From contig CAUJLY010000006.1 of the NCBI GenBank assembly GCA_963281155.1, forward strand, positions 5,456,001-5,520,000: 64,000 bases of DNA. The letters are read 5' to 3'. Made by a program: the position numbers and the translations under genes. Below the pieces are notes generated by a model. It did no database searches. It saw only the letters and a list, made by a program, of their open reading frames with translations, and was not told where the DNA came from. Positions 11,925 to 24,300 of the stretch are shown piece after piece (the stretch's first letter is position 1; each line of letters opens with the position of its first letter). This stretch comes from Rhabditophanes sp. KR3021. Taxonomy: Eukaryota > Nematoda > Chromadorea > Rhabditida > Alloionematidae.

Positions 11925-12694
11925 ATGCACATCATCGACGATCCTGTATGTTTAATGCTTATATTATACATTTTTATAAATTTTTTTAGTTGATTCCATT
12001 TAGCACCCCAATATGGGAAGGTTTTAAGACACATGGTAAACTCAAATTTCACGGTGAAGCAATTTGTGGCCCAAATCAAGGTTTTGTTATTGAATTTTAT
12101 GCTGGAAACGAAATTGCAATGCATATGAATGCTCGCTTTGGTGCTTGTGGGGATTTTAAATTGGTAATGAATTCAAACGAATGCGGATATTGGAAATGTG
12201 AAGATAGACATCACAATCCTTTTAAACTTGATCATCATTTTCACCTCAAGATAAAGAATCACGGCTCGCACTTTTCCATTCATGTTAATGACCATCATGT
12301 TTGTCATTTTTATCACAGAATCGATCCTTGTAGAATAACTGGTCTCGGAATCAAGGGAGATGTACGTATTTTTAAGATACACTTTGAACACTTTAGTCAC
12401 CACAACGGTGGTGGTATTCAAGTCGGATCAATGCCTATGGGAATGGGGCCTATGCCAGTCGCTCCCATGCCAATTGCACCTATGCCAATTGGTGGTGGCG
12501 TCGTTCCTATGGGAGGAATGCCGATTGGAGGAGTTATGCCACCACCATATATTGGTGGAGGACCACCGATGGGATATGGCGTAGCTCCAATGGTTGTTCC
12601 GGGTCCAACTGTAATCATTGAAGAAGATCATCATCACCACAGGAGACATCATGGCTTTCTTCATAATCTCTTTCATCATCACCATCATCATTAG
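11925..12694 (+). CDS. Galectin with intact sugar site and a Gly/Pro/Met- and His-rich tail
   Basis: Exon 1 (11925-11945) encodes only MHIIDDP. A 44-bp intron (11946-11989) with GTATG..TTTTTTTAG ends leads to exon 2 (11990-12694), giving 241 aa. Residues about 8-145 form a galectin domain: FKTHGKLKFHGEAICG, then HMNARFG, LVMNSNECG, WKCEDR, and FSIHVNDHHVCHFYHR with LGIKGDV. The H-x-N-x-R, N and W-x-x-E-x-R contacts are kept, so beta-galactoside binding is plausible. Residues about 150-220 are a low-complexity tail of PMP, APMPI, GGM and PPPY units, followed by an acidic-to-His stretch and a C-terminal run of six His. The tail could bind metal or drive self-association, which is inference. There is no signal peptide. 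A poly(A)-type AATAAA lies at 12748-12753. Confidence 0.85.
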
Positions 12695-13405
12695 TGAACT
12701 GCAAAAGTACTTTGATTTTTTTATATTTTATAACGATTACATATTCAAATAAAGTCTTAACCACATACTTTTTAAAATTATTCTGATATGATATTTGTTT
12801 CTAAAGAGCTCTAATAATGCAATAAATACACAATAAATTAAAGGTATTTATTTTAAAATGATAATAGTAAAAACCGGATAGGTTATCCCAAAAAGGGTGC
12901 CTGACATCTTTTATTGATCATTTATAGCAAATAACAAATCATATTTAAATGCTCCTAGTCCTTTCTAAGATTGAGTATCAACACGTCATTTTATTTAAAC
13001 TGTTTGTACATATATCAGTCGTTTTAGGTGTTAAATATACAATATCAGAACTTAGTACTTGGAATGCTTAAACAAATGAATGTCATCTGCTTATCAGAGC
13101 TTGGATTTGTATCAATGGATTGTATCAAATCAGAAACAGCTGAAATAAAAGCAGTATGATTTAGGGATATGGTGAATAAAAAATTAAAACATAATACAAA
13201 AAGATGTTGGAAATACCATATTTGAATAGGTGCACTTTGAAATAGCTGCATGTTGTCATATTTACATAAGGCATTTGAAAAAGAATAATATTTTACCATT
13301 TTAGTTATGTAAAATGAACGATTTTAAATAAAAATTTATTCTTCCAAGTTGCTTTAAAATAATTTAAAAAAGATTGAGCTTGTTGTGATATATCAAATGA
13401 TGAAA
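12695..13405. other. Intergenic region between convergent genes
   Basis: It holds the 3' ends of the galectin (plus) and coiled-coil (minus) genes. An AATAAA is seen at 12748-12753. The open frame at 13045-13299 on the minus strand lacks any recognisable feature. Nothing else is supported. Confidence 0.5.
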
Positions 13406-14932
13406 TTATAATTCATCAAAAGAAGATGATACTTCTTGGTTGTGAGCGTATTTATACTTTTCAAGTTTCACAATCTCTGTCATTAATATCTTTTCGATTT
13501 CATTTAATTTATTGTGTTTATCTTCATAACTTATTCTCGAATTATCTAATGCTATTCTCGCATTCTCCACTTGTGTTGCATATTTTTCTAAACTTTCTGC
13601 TTCATTCCGTATGCGAGAAATATCATAACTTTTTTCCAGTTGGAACTTTCGATTTTCCTCTTCAATAAATCTTCTCTCATTAAGTACACGAGTTAATAAA
13701 TCGTGTTGTTTTGTCAAAAATTGACCTTTAAGCGATTCTAATTCGTCTCTTTTTTCTTCTATTTGGTTTAATATAGCTAATTTTGACGTTTGAAAGATCT
13801 CTACTTCTAATTTAAACTTCTCTTTATTTTTTGCTAATTGTTCCTTTTCTAAATGTAATTCGTGTGACTGATTTTCATACAAATATTTAAGACTTTTGTG
13901 AATATCTTCAATTGCCTCTTTTTCTTCTGTTCGTTTTTTATACTCATCCGCCGAACGACTTTCCTGTAAGGATAGATGATCATTTAGTAATTTGCGCGAC
14001 GTTTCCTGTTGAATTCTTAATGTTTCGTTGACGTTTGACAGTTCCTTTTTTAAATGATCAATTGTATCATACGTCATTTCCAGTTGTTGTTTTATATCCG
14101 TAAAATTTCTAAAAATAAACAAAATAATTATACTTTAAACTACACATACTCCGTATCTATCTGATTTTTCATATTGAGCTTAGTATCTCTTTCCAAAGCT
14201 TCTAATTTATTTTTCAATTCATTTTGATGGGCAATTTTCAATTTTTCAATTTCCAATTCGTAATTCTCTGTTAATTCTCTAATTTGTTTTGCATGCTTTT
14301 TTTCTGATTGCACAAGCTTTTCTTTCAGCTCATCTCTGTCATCAATTGCAGTTTGTGCATCATATTTTTGAGATGATAAATCCTTTTTTAATTGCACTAT
14401 TTGCAATTCTAGTTCTTCAGTTCGATCATTTTCAAAATCATTACTTGGATTAACATTTAGTCTTGTAGAAGAATTTGTTGGTTGACTTGTTGGACGCTTT
14501 GTTTGGTTAGAATTTCCAAATATGTCTTCGTTTCTCTGAGATGGTGCCGATTTTGGTTGCAATGGATTCCTTAATTCTCCTTTACTTACTGAACTAGTTA
14601 ATTTTGTTGAAAATAAATCATCTATCGAATCCGGATTACTCCTAGCTGTTCCTGTATTTACTGGAACTGTCGTAATTGGCCTATTAACTGGTGTTCTTTT
14701 TGAAAGGTTCATTGTCATCAAGATTAAACGATACAGTTGGCTTATTTTTCGAAAGAGACGATAGCATGTCATCAAAAGACGATTTTGGTTTCTGAAAAAG
14801 AAATATAGAACATATCGATGAATAATAAGATTATCAAGATGAACATCTATTTTAAATTACCTTTCGTTTATCTCCGAATAATTCGCCAATTAGGCTATCA
14901 TTTTGTTTGTCTGAATCAAAAAAACTTGACAT
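13406..14932 (-). CDS. Coiled-coil protein, possibly FBF1/DYF-19-like
   Basis: Three exons read in phase: 14861-14932 (24 codons, MSSFFDSDKQNDSLIGELFG), 14150-14791 and 13406-14108. With one base fewer in the T5 run at 14697-14701 the product is 471 aa. The N-terminal third is polar and disordered, with repeated acidic-hydrophobic motifs (DSLIGELFG, SSFDDMLSSL, DSIDDLFS). From about residue 150 to the end it is almost continuous heptad coiled coil rich in Glu, Lys and Leu. Disordered DDLF-type motifs followed by a long C-terminal coiled coil is the layout of Fas-binding factor 1, the ciliary transition-fibre protein (DYF-19 in C. elegans). Coiled coils give weak homology, so this name is tentative; a generic cytoskeletal coiled-coil protein is the alternative. 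Confidence 0.65.
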
Positions 14933-15521
14933 CGTCCTGTATATCAAAATTGTGTTCCCTTTAACATACAAAATTCGATAATACCAGACATGCCAGTTGT
15001 AGGTACAATTATACGTGATATTGTGAACTGGATAAAGCGGCAGTAAGATAGGACTTGCTTAAGAGTGTATCAAGATTAGCATTTGCGCACATACACTTAG
15101 TGGTCAATCGTTGCCATGACAATGCTCGATATATCTACCTCGTTGTGTTCTGCTAAAAGAGAGGTAAATGATATGGATTAAATAAATTCAAGGAAAATAT
15201 GAACTACTAAAGCAAAACAAAGAACCTTCAAGCGTTCTTTACTTACAATATTAAAATAATTATTTTACATCAAAATTATTATATAGGTACGTATAATATA
15301 GCAGCCTTATTATTTAGATGAACACCATATATATGTTGTTATTATATATATTTGGCAATAATGTGAATTCGAAAATGAATTTTATTTTAATGTAAGGGAG
15401 CAATAGAATTACAAAACAATTAATTGTGGTTTAGAAAATATTCCCACTGTTGATATTTATTTTAGTTGCAACCGTCTTGTTAAAAACATAGGCATTATAT
15501 TATGTTTGAATGGATAAAAAA
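14933..15521. other. Intergenic region upstream of the coiled-coil gene
   Basis: About 590 bp of AT-rich sequence lie between the ATG of the minus-strand coiled-coil gene and the stop of the minus-strand dioxygenase-like gene. It should contain the promoter of the former. No motif is distinct enough to call. Confidence 0.45.
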
Positions 15522-16087
15522 TTATTTATCTACACAGATGTTGAAGAATCTTTGCATTTTGACAAAGGTCTGGAAAATAAATATTAGTATGACCTTTGAA
15601 GCGTCACCTCCTATCAACATACCTGAGGAGTTGTGGTAAACCGAAGGTTACTTCCTTTTGGGATAACAACAATGTCCCCTTTTTCGCAGCAAATTCGGAT
15701 CCATTCGTCTTCGTCCTTTTCAACATCATAATAGCATGCGCCATCAAGAATAAGACTAATGGTGTCAGCATTTTTTACAGATTCCTCGTAAAGACTGTCC
15801 AACTAAACAAAATATTAACACCTCCAAACTATTTACAAACTAACTTTTTCCTCAAAGTCTGGAGTTTCTTTTGAAATAGTAAACATATCTGAAGTATTAA
15901 CACTCTTCTCAGCCTTGATGCGGGAAATTCTTTTTTTCAATGCTTGGGTATCAGCCAAATCAACTTTGTATTGTTGAATCCCTGTCAAGGTTTGGAGTTG
16001 ATCCATTGTGATAGTTCTGGGTGGATATTGATGATGAGGTAATCTGCGGTCTCCGCATGGGTATGGTTCCATATACCAAATTTGCAT
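15522..16087 (-). CDS. Acireductone dioxygenase homologue, predicted inactive
   Basis: Three exons join in phase: 15845-16087 (81 codons), 15623-15802 (60) and 15522-15569 (15 plus stop), giving 156 aa; active family members are about 180 aa. The N-terminus MQIWYMEPYPCGDRRLPHH and the segment ETPDFEEK match the ARD family, as do SLILDGACYYDV, DEWIRICCEKGDIVVIPKG and LRFT. Active enzymes use His, His, Glu and His to bind Fe or Ni in an H-x-H-x3-E ... H pattern. Here that region reads EESVKNADTISLILDG, with Ser, Lys and Thr at the first three positions, and SNLRFT puts Leu at the last. It therefore should not catalyse the methionine-salvage dioxygenase step. I recall that C. elegans also has ARD homologues annotated as probably inactive. 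The gene is spliced and open, so a conserved pseudoenzyme fits better than a pseudogene. Confidence 0.85.
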
Positions 16088-19000
16088 GTTGTAGTATTAA
16101 GTTCTGAAATTTTAAATGAAGTAAATGAATTAAATTTGCCGGATTTCCGTGAGCCACTCCTATTTGTGTCATTAATTTAGTCTTATTCAATGTCGCAAGA
16201 AAGTAAAAAGAAAAAAATAAACAGGATTAAGAAACTAGAAATGGATAATGTTCTTTTTTAAAATATATGCTATGGCACAACTATCAACTATTACTACCAT
16301 ACTAGTCAGTTGATCATCATACAGTGCCTAGACAATGGAACGGGAGTTGAAAGAAAATAAAAATATATGTCGGTTGTTGTTTACAACATCTAATACCATC
16401 TATGAAATTGAATATATACGAGTTCATTCTAAGCATTCACGTTGTGTGAATGATCTCCATTTAAACAAAATATAGATATTGAAATGAACGTAGCACTATA
16501 ACCCTTATACATTCAAAAATAATATTGTTTTTTGAAATAATGCTCTACAAATATACTGATAGGTAAAATAAATACAAACTGGTACAAATCTGGTGATTCA
16601 AATAAATTGAACATGAAATTTGAGAATTGTATTCAATACCAAGGTCCTTTACTAAATTCAAATCCGATTATTTCAATAAATAAATGTTCAAAATATCATA
16701 TAACTATGAGTATTGTTTTATGAAATAAATAGATCATAGCAAAATACATTCAAGTTAGTAAATAGATGAAGTATATGGTATTTTACTTGAAGGCAGAGAG
16801 ATTTTAAAATAAGATTTTGGAAGGAGGTGTAGCATTTGGAAGTATTGCCTGCAAACTACATTTATTTTAATATACAAATACCTTTATTTTGATTTATCTT
16901 TTATATAGACTTTAGGCATGTCCTCCCTTTGAAGAAAATGGGTTGGATCAAATTAACCAATTCTTATCTGTCTTGTACTAGTTTACGACACTAACATCTT
17001 GAGGCAGAAAGGTTAATTGTGTATTATAAAAAATTTAACCAGTGCCAATCTTTTTGTAATCAAGATCTTGTTTGTCAATGTGCAAAGTTTATGCCAAAAG
17101 AATAAATATTCATACTTTAAACAACATCAAACAAAAATAAAAAAACATGAATGCAGATAACTGTTATTTTTCTTTATTAATTTAATAATTCCTTTTATTT
17201 ATTGGATACATTTTGGTTGAACCTTGCAAAAAATATCAAAAAGAGATTATCATACAGATTGAGGACATTGATAAAAAAGATTAACTGTCTTTCGAATCAA
17301 TCATCATACCGTGCATATTTTTGAGCAATACAATTTTAAAGATTTCTACGTAGTAACATTGAAACCAAATTTTACAAAAAAAATCACATAACAGAAAAAC
17401 CATTCTGTTGTTGACTACATGCAAAAAATCGTACTTTATATTATATAAAAAGATTATTTTTGTAAATCACCTCTAAGCAAGTTTAGTTAAAATTTTATGA
17501 GCTAAGTTACCATAGCATAATTATTTTGATACGTTGATGTGACTGAGTTATTATATGTAATAATACATTCAAAGGTTGATAATACATCATTATGTACAGC
17601 AAGTGTTTAATTGATGAATTGTTGATTTTTCAATTACTACCACTTTTTTAATTAAAAAGGAAAGCATTTACACTAATGCAGTTGGTAAAATAGATTTAAG
17701 TAAGGTTAATGTGATGTATTGTATATATAATTAATTAAAACTTTTATGACGTATTTGTTTTATATCGTTTTGTTGTAAAAAACCACACTGTTATATCTTC
17801 TTAATACCTTAAAAGCACTAAAATAATTGAAGTTGAATTGGTTGTTAATACACACCAACAACATTGTTAATGTATTCCAAATAAATAGTGGTTAATTGAA
17901 TAACCTTGGATTATTATTCATTTTTAGCGTCATTACAAACATTTCTATAGTTTGAATTAAAAATAACAATATTTACAAAAATAATTGCAAATTGCCCAAG
18001 TAAATATCATAAACTGTCAATTTGTTTTTGTGGGCTTTAATTTTTCAAGAATGGTTTAATCGCGTTTAACAAAAAACTAAATCAACACTTATTTTGTGAC
18101 GTTCTTTTATGCTCTTAAAAACTAACTTATTTTGTTAAAGTGTACTTCCAATTTTCTTAAACTTTGTTATGTCGAACTGAACGATCTACAAATTAATTGG
18201 ATGCAATAGCAAAAAAGATTTCTTGCAGATGGTAAATTCTTACTACAATTTAAAGTTGATACTTTATATGTATATTGTGTACAAAAAGGTCATTTTGTTG
18301 ATAATGTAAGTTAAAATAAATCGAAAACAAAGGCCTGATTTTTGATTTCTAAATTTCATATCTCCGTATTGATCTCTACACTAGTATTTAACTTCATCTC
18401 ACAAATACTAATTTAAATAACAAATACACGATAACTAATGTAGATTTAAAAAGATATTTTGTGAAAAACATCCAAAATAGAGTATATTACACTAAAAGTA
18501 CATGTCGACTTTGATACACAAAATATAATGTATAAAGTCATACACATTCTTGTTTAAAACACTCATAAGAACTGAAAAGATATTTATCACAAAATATATA
18601 ATATATAAATAACTATAGCACTTTCTTTGATTTATTTAAAACAAATTAAAGCATGATCTGGATTAAAATATATGCTAACCAACCAAACAAACAAATTATT
18701 CAAATTCAATGTAAAGTCGCGTATAATTAGAAGAACTTTCAGTTTTCCTTATACATCATATTAAAAGAATAATCAAGCTTGACCAAATAATTAAGAAATA
18801 TCTTTGTGGCACTATTGTTAGATAACTTAATAAATGCAAGGAAAAAACTTTGAAATTTAGAAAACATTGTATTCTATCTCTTTTTTGCCTATTTTTTTAA
18901 ATAATATTTAGGTTTTAAATTATAAATCCTTTCTTTTAGGCAAACTCTAATAAGTCTATCTTAGTTTTCGAGTATTGAAAAAGCATTGATGCTGGAAATT

Positions 19001-21389
19001 ATAATTTTGTCTAAATTTTTATGACAAGCTGACAAGAATTAATTTTGGTTCTTTATATATTTTTTGCAAAGTGAAAAATATATCTATACTTAATTAAAGT
19101 TTTTTATCCTAACATATTCCGTTTTTCTCGTTTTCATGTAAAAAATAAATGCCGTGACATTATGATATGAGAGCAATTGTATATTAGCGTAATTGTTCAG
19201 AATAAAAATAATATTAATGTATTATTCATTATTTTTGATATACGTTTATTTAAAATAATACCTTTTATTAAGTGTTATTTGTTTTAGCAAATTTAAATAA
19301 TATTTATTTTTATTTTCGTAAAAAGGATTTCTTAATAATGACAGGAAATTGGATCCATTCATTGCGTCAGTCGTTTTTCTACTCTTTATTGTTTTATGAT
19401 GGTTTGATGGCAAGAGTGATGTTGAGGAAAAATTATGGCGTTGTAGAAACATTTATTATCAATGGGAAAATACATCTGTCACCATTGTTAAATTTAATAA
19501 AAGGTACAAATCTATAAACTCATCATTTAATTATCGGCTCTATAAAATGTTCTTGCAATATAATAATTGGTCATTACTTTCAATGTTAGAAATTCATCAT
19601 AATAATTGATGCCTTCTTTAATTTAAGCTAAAATGGTTGATATTCAATTTAATAATTGGACAATACCATAAATGCTAATAATTTGTCATGCCGATTGAGT
19701 CTTCCTTGATTAATCTAAAATGGTTGATAATGAATTGTAAATGCATTCGCTTACCTACTATTTTTTAAGTCGTTATTTTTATTTTAGACTAGTCTTTAAT
19801 TATATTTATTTATGAATAGGTAAACATAAATCTGATAATATTTTGTATACCCGTCACAACATGTAAAAGAAGTTTGTTTTAGGCAATTTGATTATTTGCA
19901 AATGAAAAAACGCGTTCCTGCCATTTTCCAATTAAGCTGCTTCCAATTTTATAGTATCTTTCAGTTTAACAAGAAGGCATCTGAACCTGGACATTTTCAA
20001 ATATTAAATTATTCACGCTCTGAACATGACGCAACGAACCTTTTCATATTATAACAAGTTATTTTTGCTTCTTTTGACCTCTTGCATGTTTTATGGTGGA
20101 AAGGAGTTATAATGTACCCAAAAGTTTGGCAAAATATATAACGTCTATTCATTCACGGCCTAGTACTTTTCTTCTACCAGACCATACTAATTTATTTTCA
20201 CTTCATTTTGTTGTGTTAATACAACAATATTAGAGCTAACTATAATTTTAATACTTTTGAATATTTGCTTGAATATTGTTTAAATAATCCTTGAATGTAT
20301 GCTTTTTGCCATACTAAATTTAAATATCAAAATTGCTCGTCTGTCTTATTATCCTTAAGATTATGATGTGTTTGGCGATATAACATTTAACAAGATCGAG
20401 ATAAAATCTTATCTATTCAATTTAAATTTAAGAAGCTTCTACCAAGCTTTAATTTATCTATTTATCCAATTTGGATGTTTTTTGATATCCCTAAAACGAG
20501 CCTTTTTTAGCTTTTAATTAAACGGCTAATGATTTAATAGTATCCGTTAAGCAAACGAGCCATATCAAATATTATGACTTGAATATACTCAAGTAGATAT
20601 CATTTATTTGAGGAGGAGTTTATAATAAATGAGCTATAATTTGATGTATGAACGGTGAAAGGGGCAAAACTGTTTTCGTTTCTTCTTCCGTCTATTTTAA
20701 CTGTGATAACATATTGTCAAAGAAGGCTAATTTGTTCATTTTAAAACTTTACTGTCTTTGTAACAAAAACATTTTATTCATTATTATAGATGGACATTAT
20801 TTAGTCCATGTAAAACAAATTGTTAATCAGTATCCTTTTCCTCAAAACTATTTTTAAATTGGAAATTGTCTACTTTTAACATGTAATACTAATTCATTTA
20901 TAAACACATTGTTATCATATAAATAACAAAATCATGGCATATTTATTTTTAAGTTATTTTAAATAACCCTATCATACACCATCAATTTTGCTTTGTCAAT
21001 TTTTTACTCGATTTCGAACTTGTAAAGCTCTTATCAGACATAACCAAACTTTGAAAAGCCATTGTAACCGTCTATTACTTATTATTTGGTCGAGTTACAT
21101 ATAGGATTATTTATTTGCCGTACAATATTTTCATTATTAATTCGAGAGACCAAATTGATTCTGAAAGGGGATATAATACTTTATGCCAGCGTCTTATTAC
21201 CTTTCCGTCTTTTAATTTACAGATTTTACAGCTATTCAAATATATTTTTTGTGGAAAATAAAATCTAAATGATCTAAAAGTTCATGCATTTTTACTAAAT
21301 GTGTCAGGGAACGTTTCAAAATATTTTAAGTTGCTTTTATTAATTAATTACAAAATAAATTGACAGTGAACTGGTTACTCAAATCAATC
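16088..21389. other. 5.3-kb gene desert with one degenerate tandem duplication
   Basis: The sequence is strongly AT-rich and broken by stops in all frames. Small open frames (19246-19517 on both strands; 20648-20857 and 21086-21268 on the plus strand) show no protein-like pattern. The only structure I noted is an imperfect 89-bp tandem duplication at 19561-19738. It probably includes the promoter of the phosphatase gene that starts at 21390. Confidence 0.5.
19561..19738. repeat. Two diverged copies of an ~89-bp unit in tandem
   Basis: Copy 1 starts with TAATAATTGG at 19561 and copy 2 with the same ten bases at 19650. Both end with a near-identical CTAAAATGGTTGATA followed by an AATT-containing end. 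The middle parts are only loosely alike. It looks like an old local duplication in non-coding DNA. Confidence 0.5.
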
Positions 21390-24300
21390 ATGTTTACTTT
21401 TTTAAAACAGCCGGTCATTTATATTCTAGCATTTTTAATATTAATAAAATATTGTCAAAGCTCGAAAATAGTACTTAATGGAACGGATATAATAGTAAAA
21501 TGCCCCCCGGCCGAAGAATTTATACGAACTCATATGGCACCCGATTTTGAGACTCCACAATTGATACGAAGACTTGATTGGTATTACGAAGATTTACTCA
21601 TTGCTAGTTATCAGCAGGTATGTTCAAATACATAAATTACATTCTATTGAAAAGCATAAATAATTAAGAATTTGGGTTAAGCTATAAATTTAAAACTCAT
21701 CAATATTTAAATGATTGCCTATATACATTCGACTGGTAATTAATTATCAAATTATTTTTTTGAAACTAATAAGTATATTTCCGACACTTTCTTTGATTAT
21801 CTTATACACTTTTATATTTATAACTAACAAAAAGTTAGTTCCTCAAATGTGAGGGCGGCAATAGATAACTTTTCAATTTTTATTTCTTCATACATATGTT
21901 TCGTTTTTATGCATCATCATTTTGTTTGATGGTTTTTGTACAGTTATAATGTATTATCTATTTTTGATAAAGTATTAAACATAAAAGTGAGGAAAGATTT
22001 ATTGTCATATCACTTATTTTGATATCAGAATTTTCTTTGAGTTTGTTGAACAATAATATATGACATTTTTATTGTATAGAGATAAATAGCTGAATGGATT
22101 ATAATTATTGGTTTGCTTCAAATCGTATATATCATAAATTCTGAATTCATATAGTTAACTTGTTAAACTCGACAGCTCATCAAAAAATTTTACTGGCGAT
22201 TTGTAATGATACGTCGATTTTTCAAAAGATGCCCAATCTTTCATGCAATCTCAAAAATCCCATTAGATACATTGTATCTCTTTTATGTAGTACATTTTTG
22301 AAACCTTCCTGAATAATGGCTATGTCCGCCCTGCACGAAAACACTTTTCTTTGCAGCTTATTAACATTGCCAGTATCTACATTTATCTTAGTTAAAAGTA
22401 GTCCCTTTTAAATTAACCAAAAAAAGAATGTTTTGACTGAATATAATAGATAAATGTATCTAGATATGATACAAATGTATTAGAAGGGCATTTATAAAGT
22501 AGTTGTGGTTTTATACGTGTTATTTAAAATGTTTCATTCAAATACAAATGTAAGGAAAAATGTACATATGATGTGATTCCTATAAATATTATGTGATCAT
22601 TAAATAACATTGGTACAATTTGAACAAAATAATGACATAAGTAGCAAAATGAGGCCAATAAGGAATAACGAAATATTAACAGTATTATACGAATAAAATT
22701 ATTGGTAATCTGATAAAAGTGTGGCATAATCCAAAATGGGATCCTTTTAAATTTACCGGTCCCAATAAACTTAAGCTGTGGCAGAAAGTCTAAGCTTGTA
22801 ACATTTTAGTAATAAGTATGGGAATAGAGTTAAACCTATTTTGATTAAAATATATCAATTTAAAGTGCTAAAGTTTGTTATTATTAAATCTATTTTAATC
22901 GACTTAAATGTATTCTTACATTTTTTCTTTGTCCGTCAAATTCGTGTATCAAAAAATGATAGATTACGTTTTTTCGCAGTTAATACATTACTATCTTTGA
23001 TAGTAAAGTTAATAAATTATGAATTTCAGTTTCATTAAACTCTAAATAAATTGCATTTATTTCAATCACAAATATAAAGCCTCTGGAAACGTAGTTCCTT
23101 CCTTTTAAAAATTGAAGTTGACATAAAATAAACGAAAATGTAGTACATTTTTAAATTTGATTTTACAAATGATAAAAATATTTTTAGACCACATTGATGG
23201 ATTTAAATAAGCAATGGTGGGTGTCTGGTATGAGATACGAACTGATGAAGCCGTTTTACGAATTAAAAGTGCAACCAACATTGCCAGAAGATTCAGGGAA
23301 CTATCGGTGCCGATTAGAAGCAGATCCTTTGTTTGCTCAAGACATTATGTCACATGTGACACCTTTAATTGTCATGGGTAAGTTGATATTTGCTATTTAA
23401 ATTTATTTAAAACCTATCATTAACAAACAATCCGTTCTATTATGTAAATCAAAACTCAAATTATATATTGCAAGGATAAAGCTCTTTGTTCCGTTTCATA
23501 AAATATCTCATTCGATGTAGTCATTGTTAGATTTGTAAATGGTTGAATAATTCACGATAAACAGACGAACTCAGACAAAGCCTACCGAATATACTTTATT
23601 CGAACAACCACAAAAGTCTAAATTTAATTAATAATAAAAAACGTGGAGTTTAAGATAATATGATGGTACCATTTAAAACAAAATTAACAAAGTATGCCAT
23701 ATGCATGTTTTAAACTATATACAATTCTTTTATCATGTTGCTTTGATTAATTGTAATGAATTGTAGTGACTTGTGCTGAATTGTATTTTTGGCTAATTGG
23801 TTCAAAGGATTGAGATATATGTTTTGTTTCTAATTGAGAAACGCCAGCCGGTTTATATATAATTATGCTACTATTTAATTTTCACTGTATTTGAATTTTT
23901 CATTAGGATCTTTTTAACGATATGCAAATATCATGCATCAAACAAAATGTAAAAAACTTATGTCAAATGTCCCAAAAGTTAAGGATAAAATATAATGCAT
24001 TTACAATGTCCTTTCGATTAGAACATTAATCTTTCCTATCTCACACATGTTGTCTTATTCAGCATAATGGATTAAGAGTCATGAATGAAGATTTACAAAA
24101 CACAAATGAGCAATTAAATTAACGCATGTGAGCATATATCTTTTTAATGGCTGCAACTTAATAGTTTTTTGTTAAATAAGGCCTTTAAAATAATAGAAAT
24201 TAGAGGATACCATAAATGGTATTATTATAAGTAATAAATATATCATATATTTTATAGTCAAACCACCATCACCTTCAAAACCCCAAATCACCAGTTATTC

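Noticed and set aside
12418..12691. Minus-strand open frames across the galectin tail (Gly/Pro/Ile- or Met/His/Trp-rich)
   Set aside because: They are mirror images of the repetitive plus-strand tail, which continues a galectin domain in frame.
15960..16190. 76-codon minus-strand frame overlapping exon 1 of the ARD-like gene
   Set aside because: It is in another frame from the recognisable ARD N-terminus.
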